Positions 24,363-31,998 of a DNA stretch of 51,716 nt are shown here, piece by piece. The notes under the pieces are model-generated. The model was not told the origin of the DNA and ran no database searches. It saw only the letters and a program-made list of their open reading frames with translations. The translations under genes and the position numbers were made by a program. Origin of the DNA: Gordonia sputi NBRC 100414 (GTDB taxonomy: Bacteria > Actinomycetota > Actinomycetes > Mycobacteriales > Mycobacteriaceae); NCBI RefSeq assembly GCF_000248055.1, contig NZ_BAFC01000150.1:1-51716 (forward strand). The letters run 5' to 3'. Each line of letters starts with the position of its first letter. Positions within the stretch are counted from its first letter, which is position 1.

Positions 24363-25049
24363 GTGGCTGGGGAGTCAGTGGCCAGGGAGTCGGGGGCCAG
24401 GGAGTCGGGGGCCAGGGAGTCGGGGGCCGCAGAGTCGGTGGCCGGGGTCGATGGGGCCGCGAGCGAGAACGGTCCGCGGCGAACCCTGTCACGACGACCC
24501 GCCCGCGCCGATGCCGCCCGCAACTACGACAAGCTGATTGCCGCGGCCGCCGACCTCTTCCATGCCGAGGGTGTCGACGTCGCGCTCGACAAGGTCGCCG
24601 CCGAGGCCGGGGTGGGCATCGGGACGCTGTACCGGCACTTTCCCAATCGTGCGGCGCTCATCGAGGCGACGTTTAGGAGTTACTCGGACTCGATCATCGC
24701 CGACGGTTGGCGCCTGCTCGAGTCAGGGCCTGCCGACGTCGCGCTGGCCGGGGTCTTCGAGGCGTACATGTCCACCGCGAGCACCAAGCGCGGCATGAAG
24801 GAGGCGATCCTCGCGGCCGTCGGCGACGAGGCTCCGGTCTTCAGCGAGGCCCGCGACCAGTCACGCGAACTGATGGCCGCGACGCTCGAGAAGGGCCAGC
24901 GCGAGGGCGTGTTCCGCGAAGACATCGAGCCGTCGGACATATCCCGCCTGGTGGGCGGACTGTCGATGACGTGCGTCGCCGAGGACACACCCGAGACGCG
25001 CCGACGCATGGTCGGCCTCGTGCTCGACGGCCTCCGCCCGCGCGGCTGA
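24363..25049 (+). CDS. TetR/AcrR-family transcriptional regulator with repeat-rich N-terminus
   Basis: I place the start at the GTG at 24363, which has TAGGAG 6 bp upstream. The open frame extends to 23985 but the upstream part is non-coding sequence holding the operators. The 228-residue product has an unusual extension of about 45 residues built of ARESG-type 5-residue repeats. A standard TetR helix-turn-helix follows (LIAAAADLFHAEGVDVALDK, VAAEAGVGIGTLYRHFPNR), then a ligand-binding domain ending DTPETRRRMVGLVLDGLRP. It is divergent from the MFS exporter at 22667-24127 and probably represses it. The extension may be translated or the true start may be further downstream; no better ribosome binding site is visible there. 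Confidence 0.85.
   Translation: MAGESVARESGARESGARESGAAESVAGVDGAASENGPRRTLSRRPARADAARNYDKLIAAAADLFHAEGVDVALDKVAAEAGVGIGTLYRHFPNRAALIEATFRSYSDSIIADGWRLLESGPADVALAGVFEAYMSTASTKRGMKEAILAAVGDEAPVFSEARDQSRELMAATLEKGQREGVFREDIEPSDISRLVGGLSMTCVAEDTPETRRRMVGLVLDGLRPRG
24366..24440 (+). repeat. 15-bp tandem repeat, five units
   Basis: The unit GCCAGGGAGTCGGGG is perfect at 24381, 24396 and 24411, with degenerate copies before (24366) and after (24426). It encodes ARESG repeats in frame at the N-terminus of the TetR protein. Confidence 0.9.
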
Positions 25050-25087
25050 GCGTCGACCGGGTGCACGGCCGGTGCTGGCGCCCGCCC

Positions 25088-25480
25088 GCTGGAACTAGGG
25101 GAAGGATTCTTTCCGTGAGTTCCTTCGCTTTCGGCCGGAAGTGTCGCGGGGAAGGGTGCAAAACCCGAGGAAGAGCCGCGCGGCCGGGCTGGAAGTAGGG
25201 GAAGAGTGGCCCGGGCCGGCGCCCGCCCGCTGGAACTAGGGGAAAGATTCTTTCCGCGACTTCCTTCGCTTTCGGCGAGAAGTGTCGCGGGGAAACGCGC
25301 AGAACCCGAGGAAGAGCCGCGGCCGGGCTGGAAGTAGGGGAAGAGTGGCCCGGGCCGGCGCTGGCCCGCTGGAACTAGGGGAAGGATTCTTTCCGCGACT
25401 TCCTTCGCTTTCGGCGAGAAGTGTCGCGGGGAAACGCACAAACCTCGAGGAAGAGTCGCGCGGCCGGGCAGTAACCCGGG
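25088..25480. repeat. three tandem copies of a ~140-bp hairpin-bearing element
   Basis: Units begin at 25088, 25229 and 25368 (GCTGGAACTAGGGGAA in each), with periods of 141 and 139 bp; the third copy decays after about 25469. Each unit carries a large hairpin at 25109-25152, 25251-25294 and 25390-25433. In units 2 and 3 TTTCCGCGAC pairs with GTCGCGG(GG)AAA. Unit 1 has different arm bases (CCGTGAG, then GTTCC with GGAAG) that still pair, which looks like covariation. A second related box, GGAAGTAGGGGAAGAG, follows in units 1 and 2. The block fills most of the 446-bp gap between convergent TetR and mannosyltransferase genes; I see no credible gene in it. Confidence 0.85.
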
Positions 25481-25495
25481 GAAGACCCTCCGACC

Positions 25496-27010
25496 TCACA
25501 TCGCGTGCGGGTAGACGGTCAGCATGTGCGCGCCGAACCAGGCGCTGCCGATGACCATCGGGACGACGACGGCCACGGCGACCGACGTCCGTTGTTTGGC
25601 AAGCGCGATCGCGAGCGGCAAGAGTAGGACAAACGCCGGAAGCAGCAGACGGGGGCGGCTGATCATCAGTCCGCTCGAGAGCACGATCGACGCCACGACG
25701 AGCGTCCCGTAGACGACGACCGGCCACGGCAGGCGAGCCCAGAACGCGACGACGACCATGAGCAACGTCGCGAGGATGATCCACGCGGTGGCGACGGAGG
25801 CGACCTCGCCGGAGTTCACCAGTGCGTCGTTGACGAAATTGAAAGTGACGACTCCGCCGTCGATCCGGGTGTCCCAGCCCTCGGTCTGGACGCGGAACCA
25901 GCCGGTCGGCGAGCCGGTGTGCGCCCAGACGACTGCCAGGTAGCCGAGGTATCCGAGTGGACTCAGCACGATCGCCAGCCACAGGTAGGCGCCACTGCCG
26001 CGTCGTGATCGCCACGATCGTGCCTCTGGATCACGCACCAGGGTCAGTGCCGCAGCCAGCATCACGACGCCGATGATGACGACGGCGGTCGGTCGCACTG
26101 TCCCCGCGAGGCAGGCCGCAACGCCTGCGAGGACCCAGTTGCGTTCGATCACCCCGACGAGCGCCCACACGGTCAGCGCGCAGAACAATGCCTCGGTGTA
26201 GGCCATGTTGAGCACGACCGACATCGGCGTCGCGGCCAAGATCGCGACCAGGTAGAGCCCGACGCGTTCGGGGTTGACCGACCCCCCGCGGGTCAGTGGC
26301 GAGCGGTTGCCCATCGCACGCACGCAGTCGGCGCCGAGTCGAGCGGCACCGACGGCGGTCAGGCAACCGAGGACGACGTTGAGCGAGATCGCCGCACCGA
26401 ACGGCGTGACGAACGGGAGCTTGGCGATCCATCCGACCAGGTACGGATAGCCGGGGAAGAAGGCGTACGCGGTGTCGGCGGTGTGCAGGCCGCGGGCGTC
26501 GGTGAGCGAGTACGGCACGTCGCCATAACCGTGCTCGGCAATGGCGAGCATCCACTTGCCATCCCACGCCGACAGTGCGTTTCCGACGCTGGTGTCGCGC
26601 AACTGCGCGAACCGACCGAGCACCAACAATCCGACGATCCGGATCGCGATGAACACCCCGATCGCCGACACCCAGTAGGGCAGCGAGTCGTCGTCGACGG
26701 CCGCGCGTGGGGCCGCGTCGACCTCCTCACGCCCGTCGCCGGCTCCCGGCCGCTCGACCTGGCGGATTCGACGCTGCTCCGTCCCAGACCGCTTCGCCCC
26801 GGACCGCCCCGCGGCCGATGCCCCAGACCGCCCCGCGGCCGATGCCCCGCGCCGCCCTCCAGATGTCTCGGCCCGCCCGGCCTCGGATGCACCGACCCGA
26901 CCCGCGGCAGATTCGTCGGCTCGATCAGCGGACATCGCGCCGGGTGCGGCGCTGGTTTTCCGGGAGCGGCGTTGTCGGCTCGCCTTCCCGACCTCGGTCT
27001 CGCTGGTCAC
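25496..27010 (-). CDS. PIG-V-like GT-C membrane mannosyltransferase
   Basis: The 504-residue protein has a GTG start. Residues 1-110 are a charged low-complexity cytoplasmic region with SGASAAGR repeats (24-bp DNA period at 26802-26848). About ten transmembrane spans follow. The first loop carries AWDGKWMLAIAEHGYG (D150) and then FFPGYPYLVG, matching the WDGxWY...FFPxYP signature of PIG-V-type mannosyltransferases, where the Asp is the presumed catalytic base using a polyprenyl-phosphate sugar donor. In Mycobacteriales such enzymes build cell-envelope mannosides, so a role in lipoarabinomannan/PIM-type glycans is plausible; acceptor unknown. It is divergent from ask with 150 bp between. Confidence 0.8.
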   Translation of the reverse strand: MTSETEVGKASRQRRSRKTSAAPGAMSADRADESAAGRVGASEAGRAETSGGRRGASAAGRSGASAAGRSGAKRSGTEQRRIRQVERPGAGDGREEVDAAPRAAVDDDSLPYWVSAIGVFIAIRIVGLLVLGRFAQLRDTSVGNALSAWDGKWMLAIAEHGYGDVPYSLTDARGLHTADTAYAFFPGYPYLVGWIAKLPFVTPFGAAISLNVVLGCLTAVGAARLGADCVRAMGNRSPLTRGGSVNPERVGLYLVAILAATPMSVVLNMAYTEALFCALTVWALVGVIERNWVLAGVAACLAGTVRPTAVVIIGVVMLAAALTLVRDPEARSWRSRRGSGAYLWLAIVLSPLGYLGYLAVVWAHTGSPTGWFRVQTEGWDTRIDGGVVTFNFVNDALVNSGEVASVATAWIILATLLMVVVAFWARLPWPVVVYGTLVVASIVLSSGLMISRPRLLLPAFVLLLPLAIALAKQRTSVAVAVVVPMVIGSAWFGAHMLTVYPHAM

Positions 27011-27160
27011 CTCAGCGATGTTAGGGGACGCGTGTGGTCTGCAGCACGTGGAAGCCGTCCCGCCACCACCACGACGTGGAGCCCGCGGGCATCGTCGGTA
27101 AGGTTGTCTCGGCAGTCAAGCGGAAAACCCGACGTCGAGCCCTGCCGGGAGGTTATCTAC

Positions 27161-28426
27161 GTGGCACTCGTGGTGCAGAAATACGGTGGATCATCGGTTG
27201 CGACAGCTGAGCGCATCCGCCGGGTCGCCGAGCGCATCGTGGAGACCAAGAAGCAGGGGAACGACGTCGTGGTGGTCGTGTCCGCGATGGGCGACACCAC
27301 CGACGAACTCCTCGACCTCGCACAACAGGTCAACCCGGCCCCGCCGGCCCGTGAGATGGACATGCTGCTCACCTCGGGCGAGCGCATCTCCAATGCTCTC
27401 GTCGCGATGGCCATCAGCTCTCTCGGCGCGCAGGCGCAGTCCTTCACCGGCTCGCAGGCGGGTGTGATCACCACCAGCAGCCACGGCAAGGCCAAGATCA
27501 TCGACGTCACGCCCGGTCGGGTGCGCAGCGCGCTAGACGAGGGCAAGATCGTGCTGGTCGCAGGTTTCCAGGGAGTCTCGCAGGACACCAAGGACATCAC
27601 GACGCTCGGCCGTGGCGGATCGGATACGACGGCCGTCGCGCTGGCCGCGGCTCTCGAAGCCGACGTGTGCGAGATCTACACCGACGTCGACGGTGTCTAC
27701 ACCGCCGACCCGCGCATCGTTCCCGACGCCCGACGCCTCGAGACCGTCTCCTTCGAGGAGATGCTCGAAATGGCCGCGTGCGGCGCGAAGGTCCTGATGC
27801 TGCGATGTGTGGAATACGCCCGCCGATACAACGTTCCCGTACACGTGCGCTCGTCGTACTCGACCAAACCCGGCACGCTGGTTGCCGGCTCGATGGAGGA
27901 CATTCCCGTGGAAGAAGCGATTCTCACCGGTGTCGCACACGATCGCAGCGAGGCCAAGATCACCGTCGTCGGCCTCGACGATCAGCCCGGCTACGCCGCG
28001 AAGGTGTTCCGTGCTGTCGCCGACGCCGAGATCAACATCGACATGGTGCTGCAGAACATCTCGAAGGTCGAGACGGGCAAGACCGACATCACCTTCACAC
28101 TCCCGCGTGAACTCGGGCCGCTCGGCGTCGAGAAGCTCACCAAGCTACAGGAGGAGATCGGCTTCACCGAGGTCCTCTACGATGACCACATCGGCAAGGT
28201 CTCGCTGGTGGGCGCAGGCATGAAGAGCCATCCTGGCGTCACGGCGACGTTCTGTGAGGCACTGAGCAACGTCGGCATCAACATCGAGTTGATCTCGACG
28301 TCGGAGATCCGTATCTCGGTGCTGTGCCGCGACACCGAACTCGACGACGCCGTGCGCGCACTGCACGAGGCCTTCGACCTCGGCGGAGAAGAAGAAGCCG
28401 TTGTCTACGCAGGAACGGGGCGCTGA
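27161..28426 (+). CDS. ask: aspartate kinase (alpha subunit)
   Basis: Aspartokinase phosphorylates aspartate, the first step toward lysine, diaminopimelate, threonine and methionine. The GTG at 27161 follows GGGAGG at 8-bp spacing and gives 421 residues, the length of Corynebacterium glutamicum LysC. The catalytic kinase domain begins VVQKYGGSSVA (residues 5-13), with SAMGDTTDELLDL, LTSGERISNALVAM and RGGSDTTAVALAAAL. Two ACT domains (about 265-335 and 345-420), including VGAGMKSHPGVTATFCEAL and NIELISTSEIRISVL, sense lysine and threonine together in relatives. A TAAGGT element about 57 bp upstream of the start could be the -10. asd follows after 3 bp. Confidence 0.96.
   Translation: MALVVQKYGGSSVATAERIRRVAERIVETKKQGNDVVVVVSAMGDTTDELLDLAQQVNPAPPAREMDMLLTSGERISNALVAMAISSLGAQAQSFTGSQAGVITTSSHGKAKIIDVTPGRVRSALDEGKIVLVAGFQGVSQDTKDITTLGRGGSDTTAVALAAALEADVCEIYTDVDGVYTADPRIVPDARRLETVSFEEMLEMAACGAKVLMLRCVEYARRYNVPVHVRSSYSTKPGTLVAGSMEDIPVEEAILTGVAHDRSEAKITVVGLDDQPGYAAKVFRAVADAEINIDMVLQNISKVETGKTDITFTLPRELGPLGVEKLTKLQEEIGFTEVLYDDHIGKVSLVGAGMKSHPGVTATFCEALSNVGINIELISTSEIRISVLCRDTELDDAVRALHEAFDLGGEEEAVVYAGTGR
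27908..28426 (+). CDS. aspartate kinase beta subunit from in-frame internal start
   Basis: GTG at codon 250 of ask (27908-27910) is preceded by GGAGGA at 7-bp spacing and would give VEEAILTGVAHDRSEAK onward, 172 residues comprising both ACT domains. C. glutamicum and Bacillus aspartokinases are alpha2-beta2 with the beta subunit made from exactly such an internal start, and the corynebacterial beta subunit is also 172 residues. The site and its spacing are seen directly; expression of the product here is inferred from the family. Confidence 0.75.
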   Translation: MEEAILTGVAHDRSEAKITVVGLDDQPGYAAKVFRAVADAEINIDMVLQNISKVETGKTDITFTLPRELGPLGVEKLTKLQEEIGFTEVLYDDHIGKVSLVGAGMKSHPGVTATFCEALSNVGINIELISTSEIRISVLCRDTELDDAVRALHEAFDLGGEEEAVVYAGTGR

Positions 28427-28429
28427 GCA

Positions 28430-29458
28430 ATGGGCGTACGTATCGGAGTTGTCGGAGCCACCGGACAGGTCGGTGGCGTCATGCGAACCCTGTTGGCGCA
28501 GCGCAACTTTCCCGCAGACGAGGTGCGATTCTTCGCCTCGCCGAGGTCGGCGGGTAAGAAGCTGCCCTGGGGTGACGGCGAGATCGTCGTCGAGGATGCG
28601 GCGACCGCAGACCCGAGCGGCCTCGACATCGCGCTGTTCTCGGCGGGTGCCACCATGTCGCGTGAGCAGGCACCCCGGTTTGCCGCCGCGGGCGTGACCG
28701 TCATCGACAACTCGTCGGCATGGCGCAAGGATCCCGATGTGCCGCTGGTGGTTTCGGAGGTCAACGGAGAGCTGGCGCAGAACCCGCCCAAGGGCATCGT
28801 CGCGAATCCGAACTGCACCACGATGGCCGCGATGCCGGTCCTCAAGCCGCTACACGATGCGGCAGGGCTACAACGACTGATCGTGTCGTCGTATCAGGCG
28901 GTGTCGGGCAGTGGGCTTGCAGGCGTCGACGAGCTCGCCACCGAGTCGCGGGCGGCGATCGACGACCTCGAGAAGCTTGTCTACGACGGCTCGGCGATCG
29001 ATTTCCCCGCGCCGGTCAAGTACGTCGCACCCATCGCGTTCAACGTGCTGCCGCTTGCCGGATCGCTTGTCGACGACGGGTCGGGTGAGACCGACGAAGA
29101 TCAGAAGCTGCGCAACGAGTCTCGCAAGATCCTCGGACTTCCGGATCTGCTCGTCAGCGGAACCTGTGTGCGCGTGCCGGTGTTCACCGGGCACTCGCTG
29201 TCGATCAATGCCGAGTTCGCGCAACCGCTATCTCCCGCCCAGGCCAACGAGATCCTCTCCGGCGCAGCGGGAGTGGAGTTGACCGACGTTCCGACTCCGC
29301 TCGCCGCGGCGGGCAAGGACAACTCGCTCGTCGGTCGTATCCGACAAGATCCCGGCGTGCCGGACGGTCGAGGACTGGCGCTGTTCGTCTCGGGTGACAA
29401 CCTGCGAAAGGGTGCGGCTCTCAACACGATTCAGATCGCGGAGCTGCTCGTCGGGTAA
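28430..29458 (+). CDS. asd: aspartate-semialdehyde dehydrogenase
   Basis: This enzyme reduces beta-aspartyl phosphate to aspartate semialdehyde with NADPH. The 342-residue protein opens with the Rossmann motif IGVVGATGQVGGVM (residues 5-18). The catalytic cysteine is C129 in ANPNCTT and the acid/base histidine is H255 in VFTGHSLSIN. SSYQAVSGSGLAGVDEL is the phosphate/aspartate-binding segment. The start is 3 bp after the ask stop, so the two are co-transcribed and probably translationally coupled, as in other Mycobacteriales. Confidence 0.96.
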   Translation: MGVRIGVVGATGQVGGVMRTLLAQRNFPADEVRFFASPRSAGKKLPWGDGEIVVEDAATADPSGLDIALFSAGATMSREQAPRFAAAGVTVIDNSSAWRKDPDVPLVVSEVNGELAQNPPKGIVANPNCTTMAAMPVLKPLHDAAGLQRLIVSSYQAVSGSGLAGVDELATESRAAIDDLEKLVYDGSAIDFPAPVKYVAPIAFNVLPLAGSLVDDGSGETDEDQKLRNESRKILGLPDLLVSGTCVRVPVFTGHSLSINAEFAQPLSPAQANEILSGAAGVELTDVPTPLAAAGKDNSLVGRIRQDPGVPDGRGLALFVSGDNLRKGAALNTIQIAELLVG

Positions 29459-29528
29459 CCGCCCGGCCTTCTACGTCCCGCACCATCACACCTGATCCGA
29501 ACCGACAACCGCCGATTGGTGAATCACG

Positions 29529-30560
29529 ATGTCAACTCCCACAGATGCCCCGGCGGTTGCCGACAGACTCGGCCACTACTACAAGATCGATGAGCCCTAT
29601 CTGGTCGGTCGCGAGAAGGTGCGCGAGTATGCGCGCGCGGTCCAGGACCACAACGTGGCACACCGCGACGAAGAGGCTGCGCATGCACTCGGCTACTCGG
29701 GACTTGTTGCGCCACTGACGTTCACGGCCATCCCGGCGATGGGCGCCAACCGAGCTCTGTTCGAGTCGGTCGTGGTCGGTTACGAGACCTACGTGCAGAC
29801 CGAGCAGGTCTTCGAGCAACATCGACCGATCGTCGCCGGTGACGAACTGACGACCGACGTCGAGCTGTCGTCGATTCGACGCATCGCCGGTCGCGACCTG
29901 ATCACCGTCACCAACACGTTTACCGACGCCGCCGGCGAGGTGGTGCACACCATGCACACCACGGTCGTCGGCGTGACGTCCGACGACGTCGACCCGGGCA
30001 TCAACGACGCGGTCCGCAGCATCATGGTGCACGACGTGAACGTCATGTCGTCCGACGATTCGGATGCCGCGTACGTGAAGACGGTGCGACCCGAAGGCGC
30101 GCAGGTCATTTCGAGTGCAGGTGCCCAGCGGGCTCCGGGCAGCCTCGACTTCGACTCGTTGACGGTCGGCGACGCGCTGCCGGTGCGGCACGCCCGCCTC
30201 TCGCGCGGAGATCTGGTCAACTACGCAGGCGTCTCCGGAGACGGCAATCCGATCCACTGGGACGAGTCGATCGCCAAGCTCGCCGGCCTTCCCGACGTGA
30301 TCGCTCACGGAATGCTGACGATGGGACTCGGCGCGGGCTTCGTCTCGGCGTGGTCGGGCGATCCGGGCGCCGTGACGCGGTACGCGGTGCGCCTGTCGCA
30401 GGTGGCGGTCGTATCTGCTGCGGAGGGCGGCGACATCGAGTTCAGCGGCAAGATCAAGTCGCTCGATCCCGAGACCCGCAGCGGCGTCGTGATCATCGTG
30501 GCGAAGTCGGCTGGTCGCAAGATCTTCGGCCTCGCAACAATGAATGTGCGCTTTGCGTAA
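29529..30560 (+). CDS. fused (3R)-hydroxyacyl-ACP dehydratase, HadA/HadB-like
   Basis: The 343-residue protein consists of two hot-dog domains. The N-terminal, HadA-like domain (about residues 15-160; EYARAVQDHNVAHRDEEAAH) lacks the catalytic pair. The C-terminal, HadB/MaoC-like domain (about 205-340) has the hydratase-2 motif YAGVSGDGNPIHWDESIAKL followed by AHGMLTMGL, with the catalytic Asp and His. In mycobacteria HadAB dehydrates (3R)-hydroxyacyl-ACP in FAS-II mycolate elongation; fused forms occur in Gordonia and relatives. The gene lies 70 bp after asd on the same strand, a location not obviously linked to lipid synthesis. Confidence 0.88.
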   Translation: MSTPTDAPAVADRLGHYYKIDEPYLVGREKVREYARAVQDHNVAHRDEEAAHALGYSGLVAPLTFTAIPAMGANRALFESVVVGYETYVQTEQVFEQHRPIVAGDELTTDVELSSIRRIAGRDLITVTNTFTDAAGEVVHTMHTTVVGVTSDDVDPGINDAVRSIMVHDVNVMSSDDSDAAYVKTVRPEGAQVISSAGAQRAPGSLDFDSLTVGDALPVRHARLSRGDLVNYAGVSGDGNPIHWDESIAKLAGLPDVIAHGMLTMGLGAGFVSAWSGDPGAVTRYAVRLSQVAVVSAAEGGDIEFSGKIKSLDPETRSGVVIIVAKSAGRKIFGLATMNVRFA

Positions 30561-30623
30561 TTTGCGGTGACGCGCTTGCGCCCTCGCTCACACCCGTGAC
30601 TTACTGTGCGGTAGGTTACGTTC

Positions 30624-31913
30624 ATGACACGAATTCGGGGATTCATCTCAGGTAGGCGGATTGGTCGTGTGACACGACGGTCCACGGTTGCGCTCACGAC
30701 GGGTGCGTTGGCGCTTGGTGCCGCGACGGCGGCGGTCGGACCGGCCCACGCGGCCGATTTTTACACCCCGCCGGCGCAGTTCTCGGCGTCTCCGGGGTCG
30801 ATCATCCGCAGTGAGCCCAGTCCGCTGTTGCTGCAGATCCCCGGCATCAAGAACCAGTGGCCGGGCACTGCGACCCGAATCATGTACACGTCTCGCTACC
30901 AGGATGGAACGCCTGCGGCGGTCACCGGGACCGTCGTCGAACCCACCGCGCCGTGGCGGGGCAAGGGCCCCCGACCGACAGTCGTCCTCGGCCCGGGAAC
31001 CATCGGTCAGGGTGATCAGTGCGCGGGTTCGAAGCTGATGAGCCTGCCCGTCGCGATCGACCCGAGCAAGCCGAGCCTCGCGCTGAACTACACCGCACTC
31101 GAACTGAACCTGTTGCTGATCAACGGCGTGCGAGTGGCGATCACCGACTACATCGGCATGGGCACCCCGGGCATTCACACCTACGTCAACAGGGTCGAGT
31201 CCGGCCAGGCGATGCTCGACGCCGCGCGTGCGGCGCTGAAGGTCGAGAAGGCGCCTGCCAACGCGCCGGTCGGCTTCTCCGGCTACTCACAGGGTGGTGG
31301 GGCGTCGGCGTCGGCGGCCGAACTGGCGTCGAGCTACGCTCCCGAGCTGAACGTGAAGGCGTCGTATGCAGGTGCACCGCCCGCCGATCTGTCGAAGGTG
31401 ATCGACCAGATCGACGGCACGTTCATCGTCGGCGGAATCGGTTATGCCATCAACGGTCTCGAGGCCCGCTACCCCGAACTGAAGACCGTCGTCGACAAGG
31501 AGACGACGCCGCGCGGACGTCAAGTGCTCAAGCAACTGTCGACGCAGTGCATCGCCGACACCGGGTTGAGTTTCGGCTTCCAGCGCACGAATTCGTGGAC
31601 ACGCGACGGAAAGTCGTTGTCGTCAGTGATCAATCGCTACCCGGACGTCAAGAAGATCGTCGACGAGCAGCGCATCGGCAGGCTCAAGCCCAACGCGCCG
31701 GTGCTGCTCGAGGGTGGCATCAACGACGACGTCATTCCGTACGGTCAGGTGGCCACTCTCGACCGCGACTGGCGTGCACAGGGAGCCGACGTCCAGATGA
31801 TCACCAACACGATCCCGCCGATCTTCCCGGGCCTCGTGGTCAACCACGCGCTACCGATGGTGTTCACGCTGCTGCCTGCGACCAACTTCTTGCTCTCGCA
31901 CTTCGACGGCTGA
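30624..31913 (+). CDS. secreted lipase (secretory lipase family, PF03583-like)
   Basis: The 429-residue protein has an Arg-rich N-terminus, a hydrophobic core (TVALTTGALALGAATAAVG) and AHA cleavage near residue 43. Its alpha/beta-hydrolase fold carries the nucleophile elbow G-Y-S222-Q-G-G, an oxyanion-side GPGTIGQGDQC segment, ITDYIGMGTPGIHTYVNR (a family hallmark), and late VLLEGGINDDVIPYGQ and VVNHALPM regions that place the catalytic Asp and His. The family hydrolyses triacylglycerols or related esters outside the cell; mycobacterial homologues process envelope lipids. A hairpin terminator follows the stop. Confidence 0.9.
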   Translation: MTRIRGFISGRRIGRVTRRSTVALTTGALALGAATAAVGPAHAADFYTPPAQFSASPGSIIRSEPSPLLLQIPGIKNQWPGTATRIMYTSRYQDGTPAAVTGTVVEPTAPWRGKGPRPTVVLGPGTIGQGDQCAGSKLMSLPVAIDPSKPSLALNYTALELNLLLINGVRVAITDYIGMGTPGIHTYVNRVESGQAMLDAARAALKVEKAPANAPVGFSGYSQGGGASASAAELASSYAPELNVKASYAGAPPADLSKVIDQIDGTFIVGGIGYAINGLEARYPELKTVVDKETTPRGRQVLKQLSTQCIADTGLSFGFQRTNSWTRDGKSLSSVINRYPDVKKIVDEQRIGRLKPNAPVLLEGGINDDVIPYGQVATLDRDWRAQGADVQMITNTIPPIFPGLVVNHALPMVFTLLPATNFLLSHFDG

Positions 31914-31943
31914 GTGGTCGACCGGAATCAATTCCACAGAATG

Positions 31944-31979
31944 AACTACGGCCCTCGCAGTGACGCGGGGGCCGTAGTT
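31944..31979. terminator. bidirectional terminator hairpin
   Basis: AACTACGGCCC (31944-31954) pairs perfectly over 11 bp with GGGCCGTAGTT (31969-31979) around a 14-nt loop. It lies in the 85-bp gap between the convergent lipase and membrane-protein genes and can terminate both. Confidence 0.85.
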
Positions 31980-31998
31980 GTCTGTGCGACAGGTTGAT

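Noticed and set aside
25088..25480. CRISPR array
   Set aside because: The period is about 140 bp, the whole unit is repeated rather than a short repeat with unique spacers, and no cas gene is near.
19563..25480. mobile genetic island
   Set aside because: Despite repeats and resistance-type genes there is no integrase, transposase, tRNA or flanking direct repeat, and GC content looks uniform.
24680..26015. minus-strand open frames running through the 140-bp repeats
   Set aside because: They translate the repeat into Ser/Pro/Arg-rich low-complexity sequence, cross from repeat into neighbouring genes, and lack ribosome binding sites.
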